NCBI RefSeq assembly: GCF_036588685.1
Contig: NC_086381.1
Span: 55,241,431 to 55,305,430 of the forward strand
Length of the DNA stretch: 64,000 bases
Source of the DNA: Mytilus trossulus
Lineage: Eukaryota > Mollusca > Bivalvia > Mytilida > Mytilidae
Direction of reading: 5' to 3'
The notes beneath the pieces were generated by a model. That model made no database searches. It saw only the letters and a program-made list of their open reading frames with translations, and was not told the DNA's origin. Position numbers and translations under genes: made by a program. Below are positions 34,876 to 48,562 of this stretch, one piece after another. Numbering within the stretch: position 1 is the stretch's first letter; every line of letters starts with the position of its first letter.

Positions 34876-37514
34876 TGACATATTATATGGATTACTTATT
34901 AAATGTGTTACATGAGTAAGGAAATCCTATTTTTTACGTAATTTTATTAACAAAATAATTTAACAAACGATTATGACTAATCAAAGGTTTTTAATTATCA
35001 ACTGTAATTTGCAAATCTAATAACTATAAAGGATTCGATTTTCTATCATACCAGGTTTGAAATACCATTGCTTAGTAATGATGATAAGTTATCTTTTCTA
35101 ACTTGTTTGTGGTCCTATTGAATCCTTATCTTAGCATTATTCTGGAATGCCAAAACGTATGTTTCAATGGATTTTATAACGGTCCATTTCTTATCTATTA
35201 TTATATTGTAATCCCACCAAAAAGGGCTAAATTATTTATTTCAGCATTTGCACTACATGCATTACATATGATGTTGTAAAGAGTATCTTGGATTCAAAAC
35301 ATAGGTCAAAAATATGTTATTTATAAATTTTATTAGCAATGCTTTTGTTACTGCATTACGATATAAAACCGAATCCCTACCTTAATTGGTAATAATAAAC
35401 TTTAATATAGCATTCACACTACAAGTTACTTACACAAGTTATATTACTTCAATACACATCTTGAATAAAAATTAAATGTTAGAAACATTTTTTGTCAGAT
35501 CTATGTTAAAATATGGCTTTTTTTTCTATATCAAGTACAAAATGAATATATGCACATCAAATAATCGTACAGTACATTACGCGTCCGACATGTCTGTTTG
35601 ATTTAAAATATTTAACTACATTGTTTTATGTATCATATGTCTATTGTTTGCATAGATATATTGGAACTATTTACTTTATCTTTAACATGTATCCACAAAT
35701 AAATGAAGTAAAGCCATATGAATTTGAAACATATGATGAATAATAAATAAATTCCAAATAAAAATATTGGTAAAGTATGATGACATTTTCTGGTATATAT
35801 TTCATTCGATGAATATGAGTCTTATCTGTATGATGCATGATGAATACATAATGAAAATTAGATGTTATGAAGATACAGACAAAATATATGGAGTGTTGTT
35901 TCTAATATTAAAGTCATATATTTAACTAAATAGCTATAAATATTTAAACATAATAAGTCGCTTGTTTATTAGTTTCTACGCAATTTCATGACGTTACAAT
36001 TGTTCGTGTTCTGTTTTCATTTAACTTGGTGTATCCAAACTCCTACAATCTCCTGATTATTGATCGTGTTAGTTTTAGTTTATTTCAACTTGGTCTGAAC
36101 TTTTTGATAATAGAAAAATAGATAATATTGTTAGATTCATTTTCTTGCTCTATTTTTTTATTATTTTGTTTTGTATTCTTTACATTTTCAAAAATATAAA
36201 TACGTAAGTCTCAAGTTTGACACTTTGAAAGCGTAATATAAAATTTGGTTGGCATCATCATTTGTGGAAAAAATTTATAACAACAGGATATAAGATATAT
36301 ACTTTCTATTTAATACTATTTTTCTCGCAAGCTATGTCTTACAATCATTTAGACATTAACATAATATATGTTTATATATATAACTTTATAATAATTTTGT
36401 CCGTTAATTATACGAATGATCTATAAATAATGGTATTAATACTATTTCCACACCAGACTATGGCATTCTCCAGTTAGGAACATATCCGCATGTACTAGGG
36501 AAAACGGTAGTTTGGTTTTAAATGCAACAATATTAACAGAGGATTCATTAGGAAAAAAAATTCCCGTGTTTCAAAGTTTATATTATGAATTGACGAAATT
36601 GCAGATATTCCTAAATTAATTTAACAAAAAGTGTTACCCTTACAATCTATGGCCGTACTCCAAATATAACTTCCTTAAGTCATTGGTGCACAAAAGGTCA
36701 ACCTACAGCCTAGAAAATAATATTCTACTTTTTTTGTCTTCAGGTCTACATGTAGCTCTCCACAGTTAGAAAATAAACTTAAAATTGAACCACAAAATGT
36801 TTTATCATCTTCTATTCCTGACTTTCTAATACATCAACCTAACTGTTTGTGTTATACATGTGCATATGTATTTTATCAGTATCTTTCAGAATTTTTATTT
36901 TCAAAAGTTAAAAGGACGAAATATAATTCCTTTGTTTTGTATCCATGGCAACAGTCTGAATTTATTTACCAGACAATATTGCAAAGAGAGGGATGAAAAT
37001 GTCACATATCTCCAGCAACGTTGGATCAAAATAGAATTTCAATGCCTTTGAGTGATACCTTTTCAGAAACTGTTGAAATTAAACTATCTTATGATCAAAT
37101 AAAATATGGGTGTCTTTCGCCTCATGTTTTTTGTACAATTTGATCAAAAAGTTATTGGGACTAAAAGTTGTAAAAAAACATAACAATGATTACCTGACCA
37201 ATGTGTGTATGGATATAGAAATACGGACTTTCACACAGAAAATATTACAAGTATTACATAATCTTGATGTTCATATAAACCCACTATTAAGGCTATTCTA
37301 ATCTCCAGCTATCCAAAAATGAACTTTACTACACACTAGGTCTCATATTTGAACATTTTGACAATAAATCAAAGATTGCTAGCAAACATTTGTTATGAAA
37401 ACTTGATAAACATAAAGGCATGTTCAACATTTTTTAAATATTTGAGGATATCGCAAGTTTTAATTATGTTGTATATCTTCAACTTTATACTTTATTTTGG
37501 CCTTTTTAATTTTT
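34876..37514. other. AT-rich intergenic sequence
   Basis: No gene, RNA or element termini recognised. Scattered short ORFs look like chance. Confidence 0.4.
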
Positions 37515-37578
37515 TTATTCGAGCGACACTGATGAGTAGACAAAACGCGAGTCTGGTGCAAATACAATTTCAAGTTTA
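37515..37578. repeat. Short fragment of the CGCGTTTCGTCTAC-family Mytilus repeat
   Basis: CGAGCGACACTGATGAGTAG followed by ACAAAACGCGAGTCTGGTGC is the reverse-strand core of the family. Confidence 0.6.
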
Positions 37579-37999
37579 TTAATTTAAGACATCGACACAA
37601 CATTACAACATATATATGGCAATGAAGCATAAACAAAAGATTAGAAAAAAAAACACGAAGACGTATGCATTATTCGTACAATGTCACAGTCTTGTTTAAA
37701 ATTGTTGTTTTGTTTACTATCACTATTTGAAATAAACATATTCATTGCTTAATTTAAAACAGAACATATAAAAGATATAACTCATGGTTGTGTGTGATAT
37801 ATGTGCTTTATGCAATGATTGTAAAGGCGTGTTTTTTTCATTATGAAAATTTGTAAAAATAAACTTGTACCAACAGCTTATATTGACCTACAATTAGTTG
37901 TCGAGATACAATGTAAGTTACTTATTTGTTCGTGTCGCGGGTAGGTTAATGCGGTTTCAAATAATTTTTTACAATTTCTGGTGATTGCATCGAAATCTC

Positions 38000-38345
38000 A
38001 TATATTACGTCATTTTCGAAACTATACGAATTTTGATTGGCTAAATCGGACGTTGGGAGAATTTGCTATAGAGTGGTGATTTTTTGGCTTCACCGAGGTC
38101 AAAGATTTATCAACTTGTTGTTTTTCGACAACGGCATTGTGACATTAACAATATCTTCATACATGACCATTGTTCCCTTGAACACTTACAGTTTTAAGTA
38201 AGAAAATCGCCAAAAACTAAGATTCATCAACGTCAATGATTAGCTTGTCACGTCACAGTCATTATTATCAGCTGTTGAGCACCTTGTCACAGAAGTCGGC
38301 ACATGGAAATTACAATGGAAAGGTGGATTTTGCATACATTTTGAG
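38000..38345 (+). other. Possible first exon and promoter of a non-coding transcript
   Basis: This is locally less AT-rich, with a GATTGGC element at 38034. It ends TTTTGAG before a GTAAAT donor-like site at 38346. The short ORF MEITMERWILHTF stops before the donor. Candidate further exons are 39371-39438 (acceptor TTTTGCAG, donor GTAAGC) and a terminal exon from 39891 (acceptor TTTTTTGCAG). No protein-coding frame links them. This rests on splice-site appearance only. Confidence 0.25.
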
Positions 38346-38603
38346 GTAAATACGTTGTAAATTGTAACTCTTTATCACCGGTACCCATTTCTTCTTATTG
38401 AATTTGTTGAAGTGAATCAAAACATTTATAATTCGTCATTTATTTGGATAACCGACGACGAAAACCGTTGACCTATGAATCAATCAACGAATCAATAAAG
38501 TTAACTAAATGGAAACAATGCTCGGAGAAAGAATTAGATTGTTTTAATATTAGTTATATAAGACTTGATTTTTCCCAAGCTAACTGTTACATAATAATTA
38601 CAA

Positions 38604-38617
38604 CCCCCCCCCCCCCC
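38604..38617. repeat. Poly-C tract of 14
   Basis: A homopolymer run of C in an otherwise AT-rich region. Confidence 0.9.
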
Positions 38618-39890
38618 TCTTAATTCCCCCTTGGTTTAGTGTATGCAATAAATTAAAACTATTCATTTCTACTTTGGTAGTAAGGGGTGCACCCCCTATA
38701 TTATCATACCCAGTCTAACTATCCTTAAGCTTAGTCATTTTTTGTTTATACTTTTATACACCACCCACGCAAATGAACAGTGTTGGTGTTTTTACATTTT
38801 AAACAGAGAATGACATTGTTTCAATTCAGAATTAATTTTTTTCATTGTGATTTAAGCATAAATTTTATTAAAATAAAACATGGATTTATTTCACAAATAG
38901 TATTTATATATCCATTGTCATTTCTAAGTTTATAAAAAAATACCAGAATTTATAAATGCATGTTCAAACAAATAAAATGTACAGTACTATTATTAAAGTT
39001 ATATTTCAGTTATCAGGCTACTGAGATTTTACAAAATGAGAGAATTTGCTCATCTCAGTTAATATATTATCCAATTTATTTTTAGTAATAGACATGAAAA
39101 TTTTAAATTGATCACCACTTTCATTCAATTGACATAAAGACTATTGATTACTTGTAGGATTTGCTAATCCAAATAAGTGACTTTAAAAGGTGTCAATCTA
39201 CATTGATGTAAATATTTCAATATCATACAGATTAAATACCTAACAGGTTTTTTTAAGTATCTCCTTTATTGCCTATTTCCTACATGTTTAACAAAAAACT
39301 TTTGGTGTGTTTATATATTGCTTTTAAAGTTTTGATTATATAAATGCAATTTTATATTTGTCTTTTGCAGAATTTGTATTCACTGGTTTTTTTTACTGCT
39401 TCCAAGTGAGTTGACATGTAGGAAGTCTGCATTATGATGTAAGCATTCAAATATTATATTATTGTTACTGACACTTTAATATTTTATAGTCACATCAAGT
39501 GATATGAAAGCTATTTATAGATTAATTGCTTATGAGTTTAGATTACTCTGTCTATTATATTGATGTGTTAAGAAAGTAAACAAGCATGGCAATTATTTTA
39601 TTACAAACATGTAAGTTTACTATTAGTTTTACCAACCACTGCTGATACTAAGGACTATAGCTATTAAGCTTACCAAAATTTGATTATATAGAAGTTCTCT
39701 TTTTGTATCAGAATAAGAATATAAATAAGATAATTGTTATGTTCAAAATATTAATAACAGGGCACATTAAGAGCATATTATTATGTAAATCAAGTACAAT
39801 GATTGAAGTAATAGATAGTATGCATATATATATAGCAATGGGGCTTACAAATTAATTATATTGTGTATTATAATATCATTTTTTTTGCAG

Positions 39891-41640
39891 GATTTTAAGA
39901 TGAATGAGAAACAATGGCTACTTCCAATACAACAGCACAATTGATAAAATGAATAAGACACAAGGACTGCACTTTTCATTCTAAGGAAGATCAACAAATG
40001 ATACCCAAACAAGGATATTATTTTCATATCAGATTCCTGTACATGAGATATAAAGAGAAAATTCATTTTCCTGAAAAGACAACTCTTTACTTATACATAT
40101 GTGTGACAAAATTAATGGAATCAAGACTGTTTTAACTGTGCTTAAATGAATACAAATTAGAGGTTAATTGACTGTATTAAAAAAAAGTGAGAAAAAAAAT
40201 TACTGTATGAAAAAGCAGGTTCAGCAAAAGGAAATATGTTGAAATGAATGAATAACTAACTGCAATGATTCTGGAACATGTGTTAGTTCATGATCAAACA
40301 AAGGAAACATTTATAAGAAAGTGGAATACATATATATGTGATATAGTGTCCTAATTATGATCGCTGAGGAGAGGATGTTTCACAGAACTTTTACTTCATA
40401 AATGTGTCACTGTGTACAAATTGTGATTTCATTCAGTGGATAAATTATATTTAGCTGTGCTCCATGGAATATTAAAATCAAAATCATTAATAGTGTTTAT
40501 CAATAATAATGTGAAACAAAAGCAAAAGTGTTAGGAATGATGAAATGTTTTCACATACAAATTAGCATATAGATTCATCAATAGGAACACTCATTCCCTA
40601 ATTTCAATGATTGTGAAACATGTTTTATAACAAAAACAAAAAAAATCTATGTTATTTGGTTATGATGGTAAGTTGTGACACATTGAAAAACATACCACAT
40701 GAAGTAAAATAAGTCATGTTAGCTGCATTTAATACACAATTTCAAGTCAATCAATCAGTGAATGTATATTTTAAATTACTTGGGTTAAATGAAAAACTTT
40801 GAGGTTTTCTGTCAGACACTGATCATATATTCCCTTACAAAAACATTCACACCCCCTTTTCAGAAAGTACCAAATAATGCTTATTGAGGAGCAATTATCA
40901 ATATTAATTCAATTACCTAATTACATGAAGCTTTAAAAGATGATAAATATTATAATAACTTTTCTTATTCAGTGCAACATGATTTAAACTGATGTCTGCT
41001 AGTTTTATGTTGCTTTATCCTTAAAAATAAACACCTCATTGATGGTTAGCATTGCAATTATAAAAGATAATATATTAAATTGATATTAATAAAATATAGA
41101 TAATCAAAACAGTTGTCCAAGTTCATGATTTTTCTAATTTATACAGATTTAGGCCACAGATTCATTAATTGGGGTCTGAACTGGGGGGTGAGGGGGGTTG
41201 TCAATTAGTTGCTATGAGAATTTTTCTCTATTATTTTTATTCAAATAGCATCTTTTCTTTACCCTGCAAAATTATTATTATATATTCTTTAAATAAACTT
41301 TAGACCCTATATATACCTATATTGCTGTTTCCTGTACCTTAAAAAGAGATTACAGCTAATTTCCTAAAGCATGTAGAGCAAGACTTAGGTTACCTTGCTT
41401 GCTTTGTTTGTATATTGTACAATAGTAATTTAGATAACATCCAATTGAATTTCACTATAATATTTACAGGTTTAAGTTTGCCTATTTTTATTGTTTGAAG
41501 ATGACAATCTTAAGTGCTTTAAGCTTTAAGCTTGGGTAAATATTTATACAAACAAGACAAGCAAGTCAACCAAAGTTTTACTCTACAAGCTTTAGGAAAT
41601 TAGCTGTAAAAGAAAATATTCTGCAAATTTATAAGTTAGT
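39891..41640 (+). other. Long gene-free stretch, possible terminal exon of the putative non-coding transcript
   Basis: This begins at a TTTTTTGCAG acceptor-like site. It contains only short ORFs and AATAAA at about 41292. Apart from that, nothing is recognised. Confidence 0.25.
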
Positions 41641-41654
41641 TTAAACATATTTAT

Positions 41655-41987
41655 TTAGAGTGGATTGGGAAACAAGTTTTGCAACTTATATTAATCCCTT
41701 TCCACTTTGCGGGTGCGAGTGCTGCCTTGTAGCGGCATTAGCCTTCTCTTTTTCGAAATCTACAAGGGTGTCTTTAACGTGCAAGAGATATGGCTCTCTC
41801 TTAACACGGGTCAGCCATTTATCGTCCCCTTCCGACGGACTATCATCGTTTCCTCAAGACCATACTCGCAAATGGTGTTAAGGGAGAGCCGAAAATTGAG
41901 TTCCTGAAATTTTCATCCCAAACGGGAATCGAACCAGGAACCTTTGTGTTAGTAGTCCGACGCACTAACCACTACACCACGGCTCTC
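41655..41987 (-). mobile_element. tRNA-derived SINE
   Basis: On the reverse strand, the element opens with GAGCCGTGGTGTAGTGGTTA, which includes an A-box-like TGGTGTAGTGGTTAG (41964-41979). About 30 bases later comes a good B box, GGTTCGATTCC (41925-41935). The body contains TTGCACGTTAAAGACACCC, a motif that I associate with a widespread SINE core (Meta-type, from memory). The 3' end is near GCAAAACTTGTTTCCCAATC. The ORFs at 41660 and 41707 are on the opposite strand of this SINE and are not genes. It is not a functional tRNA because no acceptor stem closes. Confidence 0.8.
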
Positions 41988-42532
41988 AATTTACAGAGAT
42001 AATGGTACTAAATATATATATATACATACATAGAATAAATACATATTTTGGAGTTTTAAGTATGCTTGAATGAGACACAGAATATTCATTGAATGTGTAC
42101 ATGGTGTATAAAAGGGTATGTGTGAAAAAAATGTTGCAGGATTTGAAATATAATTAAATTTCCATTATATATTTGGTATAAATTGATTTAATAGTCCCAT
42201 ACTTACTGACCATGGCACCATAAGTTTTTTTGTTATGAAATCATTATCTAGTTTTCTTAAAGTATGTTTTCTATCAGCATGTGGTAATTAAATTTATTGA
42301 GAGAGAGAAAAAGCAGGACATTGAATATATATTTCAAGCTGTCATTATATATGGTGTGATTGCCACTGTGACCAACGACTGAATGATGAACAGTGTATGG
42401 GTCTGTATGATTTATGAAGAATGAGCAAGATTCATGATTTTATTGTACACTCTAAAGGTTTACACTGTTACAAGTGGCAAAACCCAAACATGAGAGGCAC
42501 CTCACCTGACAAAATAGAATTCAAAGAGCTAT

Positions 42533-42610
42533 CTGATTGATTGAATGGTGTTTAACGACACTTCCCACACTGTTGTGCGAATACACGGAGGTCATGTTTT
42601 ATTGGTAATT
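42533..42610 (+). repeat. Mollusc repeat fragment (TGATTGATTGAATGGTGTTTAACG)
   Basis: Resembles the opening of the fragment at 30215. The following CACGGAGGTCATG fits the same family. Confidence 0.4.
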
Positions 42611-42943
42611 AAAGCTACAGAGTCCGTAGAAAAATTTAATACATAATTTTTTTGCCAAAAAATACCAAACAGAAAGAAAAGGGGCTTCATACCCCAAGCC
42701 GATGTGTAATTATAATCATTCTGATCTATTCATGCTATCTTCGAGTAAAATATGTATATTTAAATAGTTTGTTTCTTTTATTAAATATTTGGTTATGGAG
42801 AAGATGCAACAAAAAGTACATTTAAATAAAGATCAGCAATAATTTCCCGATGACTGAAATTTTTATTTCTGTTTACAGAATTACTTCCCTTTGAAAGTCA
42901 CTTGTGCGTTTGTAAACAATGTCGGACACAAAAAATTGTGAAA

Positions 42944-43277
42944 CACGTTAACTTTGACTCAAAAGTGCTAGCGTGTAGAAATGATAAATTTTTGAGTCAA
43001 GTTAACGTACAGAAAGCTGAATATTAATATTTTTCGAAAACTGCTACTCGGTTCATGTTGTTAATACCGTTTAAGTGTTAGACGTTGTAATATCTGAAGG
43101 TCAAAGTATTTTTGGCACAATTCAGTCGAAAATCTCCGTTTATGTATTTAATCTTTTTATTCAAAGGAGGCGAGTAGCACTTTTCTAATACTTTGGTATA
43201 TAAGCTATCCACAGATAACAATATTTAGAAAAACAAGACTGTCTACACGCTAGCACTTTTGAGTTTACTGTTTTCAC
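42944..43277. mobile_element. Inverted-repeat element of about 330 bp (possible MITE)
   Basis: ACTCAAAAGTGCTAGCGTGT at 42958-42977 is mirrored by ACACGCTAGCACTTTTGAGT at 43241-43260, with a weaker ACGTTAAC/ACGTGAAA extension. A second, internal inverted copy (TTTTTGAGTCAAGTTAACGT, 42989-43008) makes a short hairpin with the left arm. Confidence 0.65.
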
Positions 43278-45415
43278 GTTTATAAATAGATTTTGAGTGT
43301 CACGTGATAACCACGTGATAATTTGAGAATGTTATTTTTGAAAACGAAAATCTATATTGTCAACTTACTAGCAAATCTAAAAAAATATAACAAATTACAC
43401 TATAAATGAGTCAAAAAGTCTTTTTATTAAAAGTCGAAATTTAAGTATCATTTTTCATTTTTTCGAAAATACAGCATTAACATACCCGCGGTATCCTACC
43501 GTAGTCTAAAATCGTTCATCTTGTCAGTTCGTTAGGTATTTGTGTTTGAACATAACACACGGGGAAATCCGCATTGATGTCACTACGGTACTTCCGGCGT
43601 AAAATACGTTTTTTTCTGCACTTTTGAATAAAATAAACATTTATGAAGGTAAGTTTTCATTGTTGTTCTCAATTATTGCCAAAAAATGCCAATTTTCTAA
43701 TGCCCGTTTCAATCCCGACTTCCGAATGTTCAAAAACATTCTAGAACTTCACAAAATCCCATTTCCGGCCTCCATTGCTTTGTGTACATTCCATTCAGCG
43801 TCATCAATCTTTTGGCAGGCAATACAGGTCAAGCAAATCGTATTTTTAGGAATTTAAAAATGACATGCTCCTTACGTCTTTCGCGATTTTCCGCGAAAAA
43901 AAGCCCAACCAAAGTGAAAGGAAAACTATATGAAAAAAACGATGTCCATGCCATAATTTTGTACAGGCATATAGAGTTGGTTAATAAAAAACAATTTACA
44001 TTTATTTTTCTTAGAATTTTCTTTTTATTCATTATAAAAAGATCGATATTCTGACCATCATGACTGTAGGTAAATATTCATACAAAATTCCCTTGATGTC
44101 AAAAGGGATGGCAAAAAAAGAGTTTTCCTGTTGAATAAAACCCAGAACTATTGCAAACTATTTTAAAGCAATATCCCACAAAGAAATAACGTAATTGCCG
44201 TAGACTAAAAAATCCCCTAATTGACAGTAGAGCAATTTGATTGGATATAACGAATTGACATCACGTGATTTTGACGCCATTGAAATTTTAATGTAAACAA
44301 ACAAGGTCAGAAGGTTCAGTATGGGACAGCATCGTACATTTAGTTACTGACAAACAATTACGAGTTACCAAGCTTGACAATGCATGGTTATAAAAAATGA
44401 AAGCTAAGTCTACAGAAAAAAATAAGAAAAAAATAGCCTTAGTATAACGACTTATCATTACACCTGGATACTTTGTCAACACTCATCTTATACATCTAGC
44501 CGATGAAGAATAATAACAATAAATACAAAAATAATCACATTTATTATAAATGTTGGTATTAAATAAAGTCGTATTCAGTGACAGGTGAAAATTAATGTGT
44601 ATCCAATTCTTGAACCAATGCAGGTATTGACATAAACTTCTTCTTCTGTGCACAGTTTTATAATTTTTTTAGCAAACATATAATAAAGTCGTCAGTTGTT
44701 TTCCTCTGTCTGTTAAGATGTGATATTTTGGCAGCTCATTGATTGTCGTGTTACCCAGCAATAACACACCTTCTCACCCAGATTATGGCGTTCAAATATA
44801 TTAATTATTAAATTACATAGTTATTAGAAACAACAAATGTAATCGACATTGAATCAGTTTAACAGTCTGAATTATAGTTGACCTAAACGATGTACTTTAG
44901 TTTAAAACCATACTGATGTTTTCGTGGTCTAAAGTCTGACGATATCAAAAAAGAAGTTAAGTAACCATTGTCAAGTTTTTGACTAGTTTTATTCACATGG
45001 CTTTTGAAATATCAACAACAGTACACTTCTATTACTTCTCATTAATTATTTTACGACATCGGCAGGAATATTCAATTAGATTAAATTCTTGAATAACGTA
45101 TGCCTCCTTTGAGTTTATAATCAGCCAGGGAATTTAGAAAAGGTCAGACTCTTTTAAGAAATCTGCTTGATGGAAATAACGAATTTTAAGTCTAGTGATT
45201 AACTGCCCTTGAACACTCGGTCAGAGAGGTATCGGATCCTTCAACATCACACAGTCCCAACACAAAGACCGAAAGCCATACGCTAGGACTCAATGGAATA
45301 TAATTGCAAGTCATGCGATAAAGCTTTTTTGAAATTATCAAATACTTGTATTAAACAGAATTAAGAAGACTGAAAATAAGGAAAATCTCAAATATAAAAA
45401 CATCACGGACCATAC
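43278..45415. other. Intergenic sequence, no gene recognised
   Basis: Contains two CACGTGATAA motifs at about 43301 and 43312. No coding exon could be supported. Confidence 0.4.
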
Positions 45416-45419
45416 AAAC

Positions 45420-45600
45420 CTACGGATGTCCAATATGGAGCAGAATCAACTTGTCCTTCAATAACACCTGAGATGTGACCGATTGTTTGTGGTGTTGCTC
45501 AGTATATAGTTAATACATGGTAAACTTTTCTATGTGGTGTTTTGTTTACTGTTGGTATCCTTGGTCGTTTTTCGGTTGGTGCGATGGAACAAAAAAAAAG
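45420..45600 (+). repeat. Diverged Mytilus repeat (ACACCTGAGAT...GTGGTGTTTTGTTTACTGTT)
   Basis: ATGTCCAATATGGAGCAGAA, AACACCTGAGATGTGACC and GTGGTGTTTTGTTTACTGTT follow the order of a very abundant Mytilus repeat that I recognise. The copy is old. Confidence 0.6.
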
Positions 45601-46234
45601 AAAATAATAAAGGGTCCTTGTGCTTGATTTACAGATATAAGTCATATGACATTTGGCGGAACATGAGCTCTCTTGACTTTTCATGTACTTGTTTTTAACA
45701 TTAGCATCAATTTCTTTCAAAAGCAACGAGAAAATAACAAGGATTTCATAATATGGATTTTAAAATTATATTGTTATAAAATCATGAATAGAAAAATAGG
45801 GGTAAGTTGGGATTTTTTTTAAATTACAATACGTAACAGGAGTTTCTAAATATTTGGAAATAATTCAAAAACAAGTGAAGCTTACATCCTTAGTATAGTT
45901 TTTAAAGAAACAAATGTTTTAATATCATTTAGTAAAAATGTATATTATGTCAGAATTTTTAATTCTAAATGTGTAAAAATATGTTTATATGTATATAGTA
46001 TATCTTAAAAGTCTCTCATAAATCTTTTTAAGATTGGTACATGCAATGCAAATGTTTTAATGTTTTAAATCTATGTATGTGAATCTCATTTTATGTTTGT
46101 ATGTGGTGAGACTATAATAAAATATTGAATCTGAATCCTTAAAGAGGTAATAGTGTATGGTATTCCTGATTTGTAGTTGTAGGACAGACTGGTACCCCCA
46201 TAAACCTAATTAATGATTGAAAGAACCCGTTGTT

Positions 46235-46390
46235 ATCAGGATTATAATTTAGTACGCCAGACGCGGGTTTCGTCTCCATAAGACTCATCAGTGACGTTCA
46301 TATGATAATATATTATAAAACCAAATAAGTACAAAGTTGAATAGCATTGAGGAATCAAAATAAAATTCCAAGAAGTTGTGCCAAAAATTG
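46235..46390. repeat. Copy of the CAGACGCGCGTTTCGTCTAC Mytilus repeat
   Basis: AGGATTATAATTTAGTACGC, ATAAGACTCATCAGTGACG, AAGTACAAAGTTGAATAGCA and GAAGTTGTGCCAAA match a unit of 15385-16300. Confidence 0.85.
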
Positions 46391-47159
46391 TTCAAATGAA
46401 AACCACTCAAAAAGTGACACCAATGATTAAAAACAACAATGAAATTACCACCCACAGACACCTACTGATAAGGGTGGAGCATAATATTCTTTTTGAGTCC
46501 ATTAGCCAGAAGATTTTACGCATCCGTATATTATTATTTAATATGTGATGTATCTAAACGAAGAAAAAGTTATTCTACATTGCTTATTAGCGTGCTTATT
46601 TTTTCTACCGATGACATTAAAATTTCAAACTATTTTAAATTGTAGTGAAATGTATTAGGTTCAATTATAATTATATATAATTCATAAACATAAATATTTA
46701 CTATAATGTATTTCAATATTAATCAAAAGACTTCGTGACTGTATGGCAAATCGTTTTTCGGAAAGTCCATCCCAAACTTTGAATAATTGATATTAAATTT
46801 TACTTGTTCAGCATGTTTAGAATATATATGCAAATTTTGATGGGCTTTGATGATTTTAGGTCATTTATTTTTAACGTGTTATGAATTAATAAAATTTAAT
46901 TCGTGTAGAGTTATTTCATAATAAGTAGTGTTTCCACTACGTACTTGACGATGCGTTTGTTTTGCATTACAAATGATAATAAATAACCAACTACCACAAT
47001 ATGAATGTTTTAATCTCTATTCTATGTGTCCTGTTTTGGTTTATAATCTCTTCATTTGTTTTGAGAAGCTAAAGATGTTCAAATATTTTTATATATTTTT
47101 CGAATATCACAATAGAGGCATTTTTTAATATGCAACTTGTGTAGACAGTTAATAAAATT

Positions 47160-47275
47160 AACGGTACCAATTTTCTTGCACCAGATGCGCATTTCGACAT
47201 TACATGTCTCTTCAGTGATGCTCGTGGCCAAAATATTTGAAATCCAAAGCTTATATAAAAGATGAAGAGCTACAA
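47160..47275. repeat. Related short repeat (GCACCAGATGCGCATTTCGAC)
   Basis: CACCAGATGCGCATTTCGAC, ACATGTCTCTTCAGTGATGC, AAATATTTGAAATCCAAAGC and GATGAAGAGC resemble the CGCGTTTCGTC family in layout but form a separate subfamily that I also know from bivalves. Confidence 0.7.
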
Positions 47276-47762
47276 TCCAAAAGGTCCAAAAAGTATAATA
47301 TTCTTTCTTTTATTTATTTTGGGTCCGGTCAGTTAATATTTGTTTAATAAATCATAACAGTTACAGTATTTTTATTTAGATTTTACGATTCTATTAAAGC
47401 TAGTATCAAAACAAACAAACGAAAAATTGTTCATGACTGGATTTTAAAAATGCTTCATGATTGCAAATATAGTATGAATTCGCATTTTATCTATTTTTAT
47501 AAAACAGTCATGCCATTTTACATTTTATCATTTCTAAGCTTTTTTCAGTGATACCATCTTCTTGTATATTATCCAAAATATGAAATATGAAAACTAAAGA
47601 CTTTTAGTATTAAAAAAAATAAGATAACAAAAATCAATGTATATAATAGTTAAAAGTAAACCCATACCTCCAAAATATTGCTGTATACATAGAATGTGTT
47701 TTAACAGAACATATGGAACAGCTATATTCAAATTTCTAAAATTTTTATATTTTACATTTAAG

Positions 47763-48562
47763 GTCAAGGAACAGTAAATGGGCTATGTCGCAGATTTTGC
47801 TTAAAATTTGCATACAACCTTGGATCGTTGAACTACAACTGAAAATCGAAAAAATAATACATTTATCTCTTTTATTATTTGAAAAATTACAGATTTATTT
47901 CTTTTAATATGGGTGAATATTTGTAAAAAAAGCAAATAAAATCGGCAAAAACCTTCTAAAATTTGTCTTAAAATCGCCAAATCTCTAATTCTACTCCATA
48001 GATTTTTCTTAAAAAAACTATATATTGTTGACACATAAACTTCTGTTTAAATGATATAAAATAATCATAGGGTCACCAACTTCGTTTTTGTCTAATAATC
48101 AATTTGTTATCTTCTTGGTAGTGAAAAACGTAAAAAATCAACGTTTTACGGCCTGCAACGCGATAACGTTACGATTATGTCGATGTTTTGTTGAATTTTT
48201 TTACAAAGAACGCAACTTTGAATGATGTATACCGTAAAAACGAAGTCGGTGACCCTATCTTTATTTTGCATCATTATAACGGAAATTTATGTATCAACAA
48301 CATATAGTTTTTAAGGAAAAATCTATGGAGTAGAATTAAAGATTTGGCGATTTTAAGACAAATTTTAGAAGGGTTTTCGCCGATTTTATGTGCTTTTTAT
48401 ACAAATGTTCACCCATTTTGTAAGAATTCAATCAGTAATATTTCAAATGATAATTGAGATAAATGCAATATTTTTTCGATTTTCAGTTGAATTTCATCGA
48501 GCCAGAGTCGTATGCCAAATTTTACTGAAATCTGTGACATAGCCCATTTTATGTAACTTGAC
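47763..48562. repeat. Palindromic (foldback) element, intact copy 1, about 800 bp
   Basis: The left and right halves are near-exact inverted copies around a centre near 48160. Examples are GGGCTATGTCGCAG / CTGTGACATAGCCC, CCTTCTAAAATTTGTCTTAA / TTAAGACAAATTTTAGAAGG, and GGGTCACCAACTTCGTTTTT / AAAAACGAAGTCGGTGACCC. A second copy is split between 49165-49348 and 53410-54022. The ORFs at 47801-48034 (minus) and 49097-49324 (plus) lie within arms of this element and are not genes. Confidence 0.92.

Noticed and set aside
41660-41907. Overlapping plus-strand ORFs
   Set aside because: They lie on the opposite strand of a tRNA-derived SINE.
47801-48034. Reverse-strand ORF of 77 residues, and the similar plus-strand ORF at 49097-49324
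   Set aside because: Both are readings of the arms of the palindromic element present in two copies.
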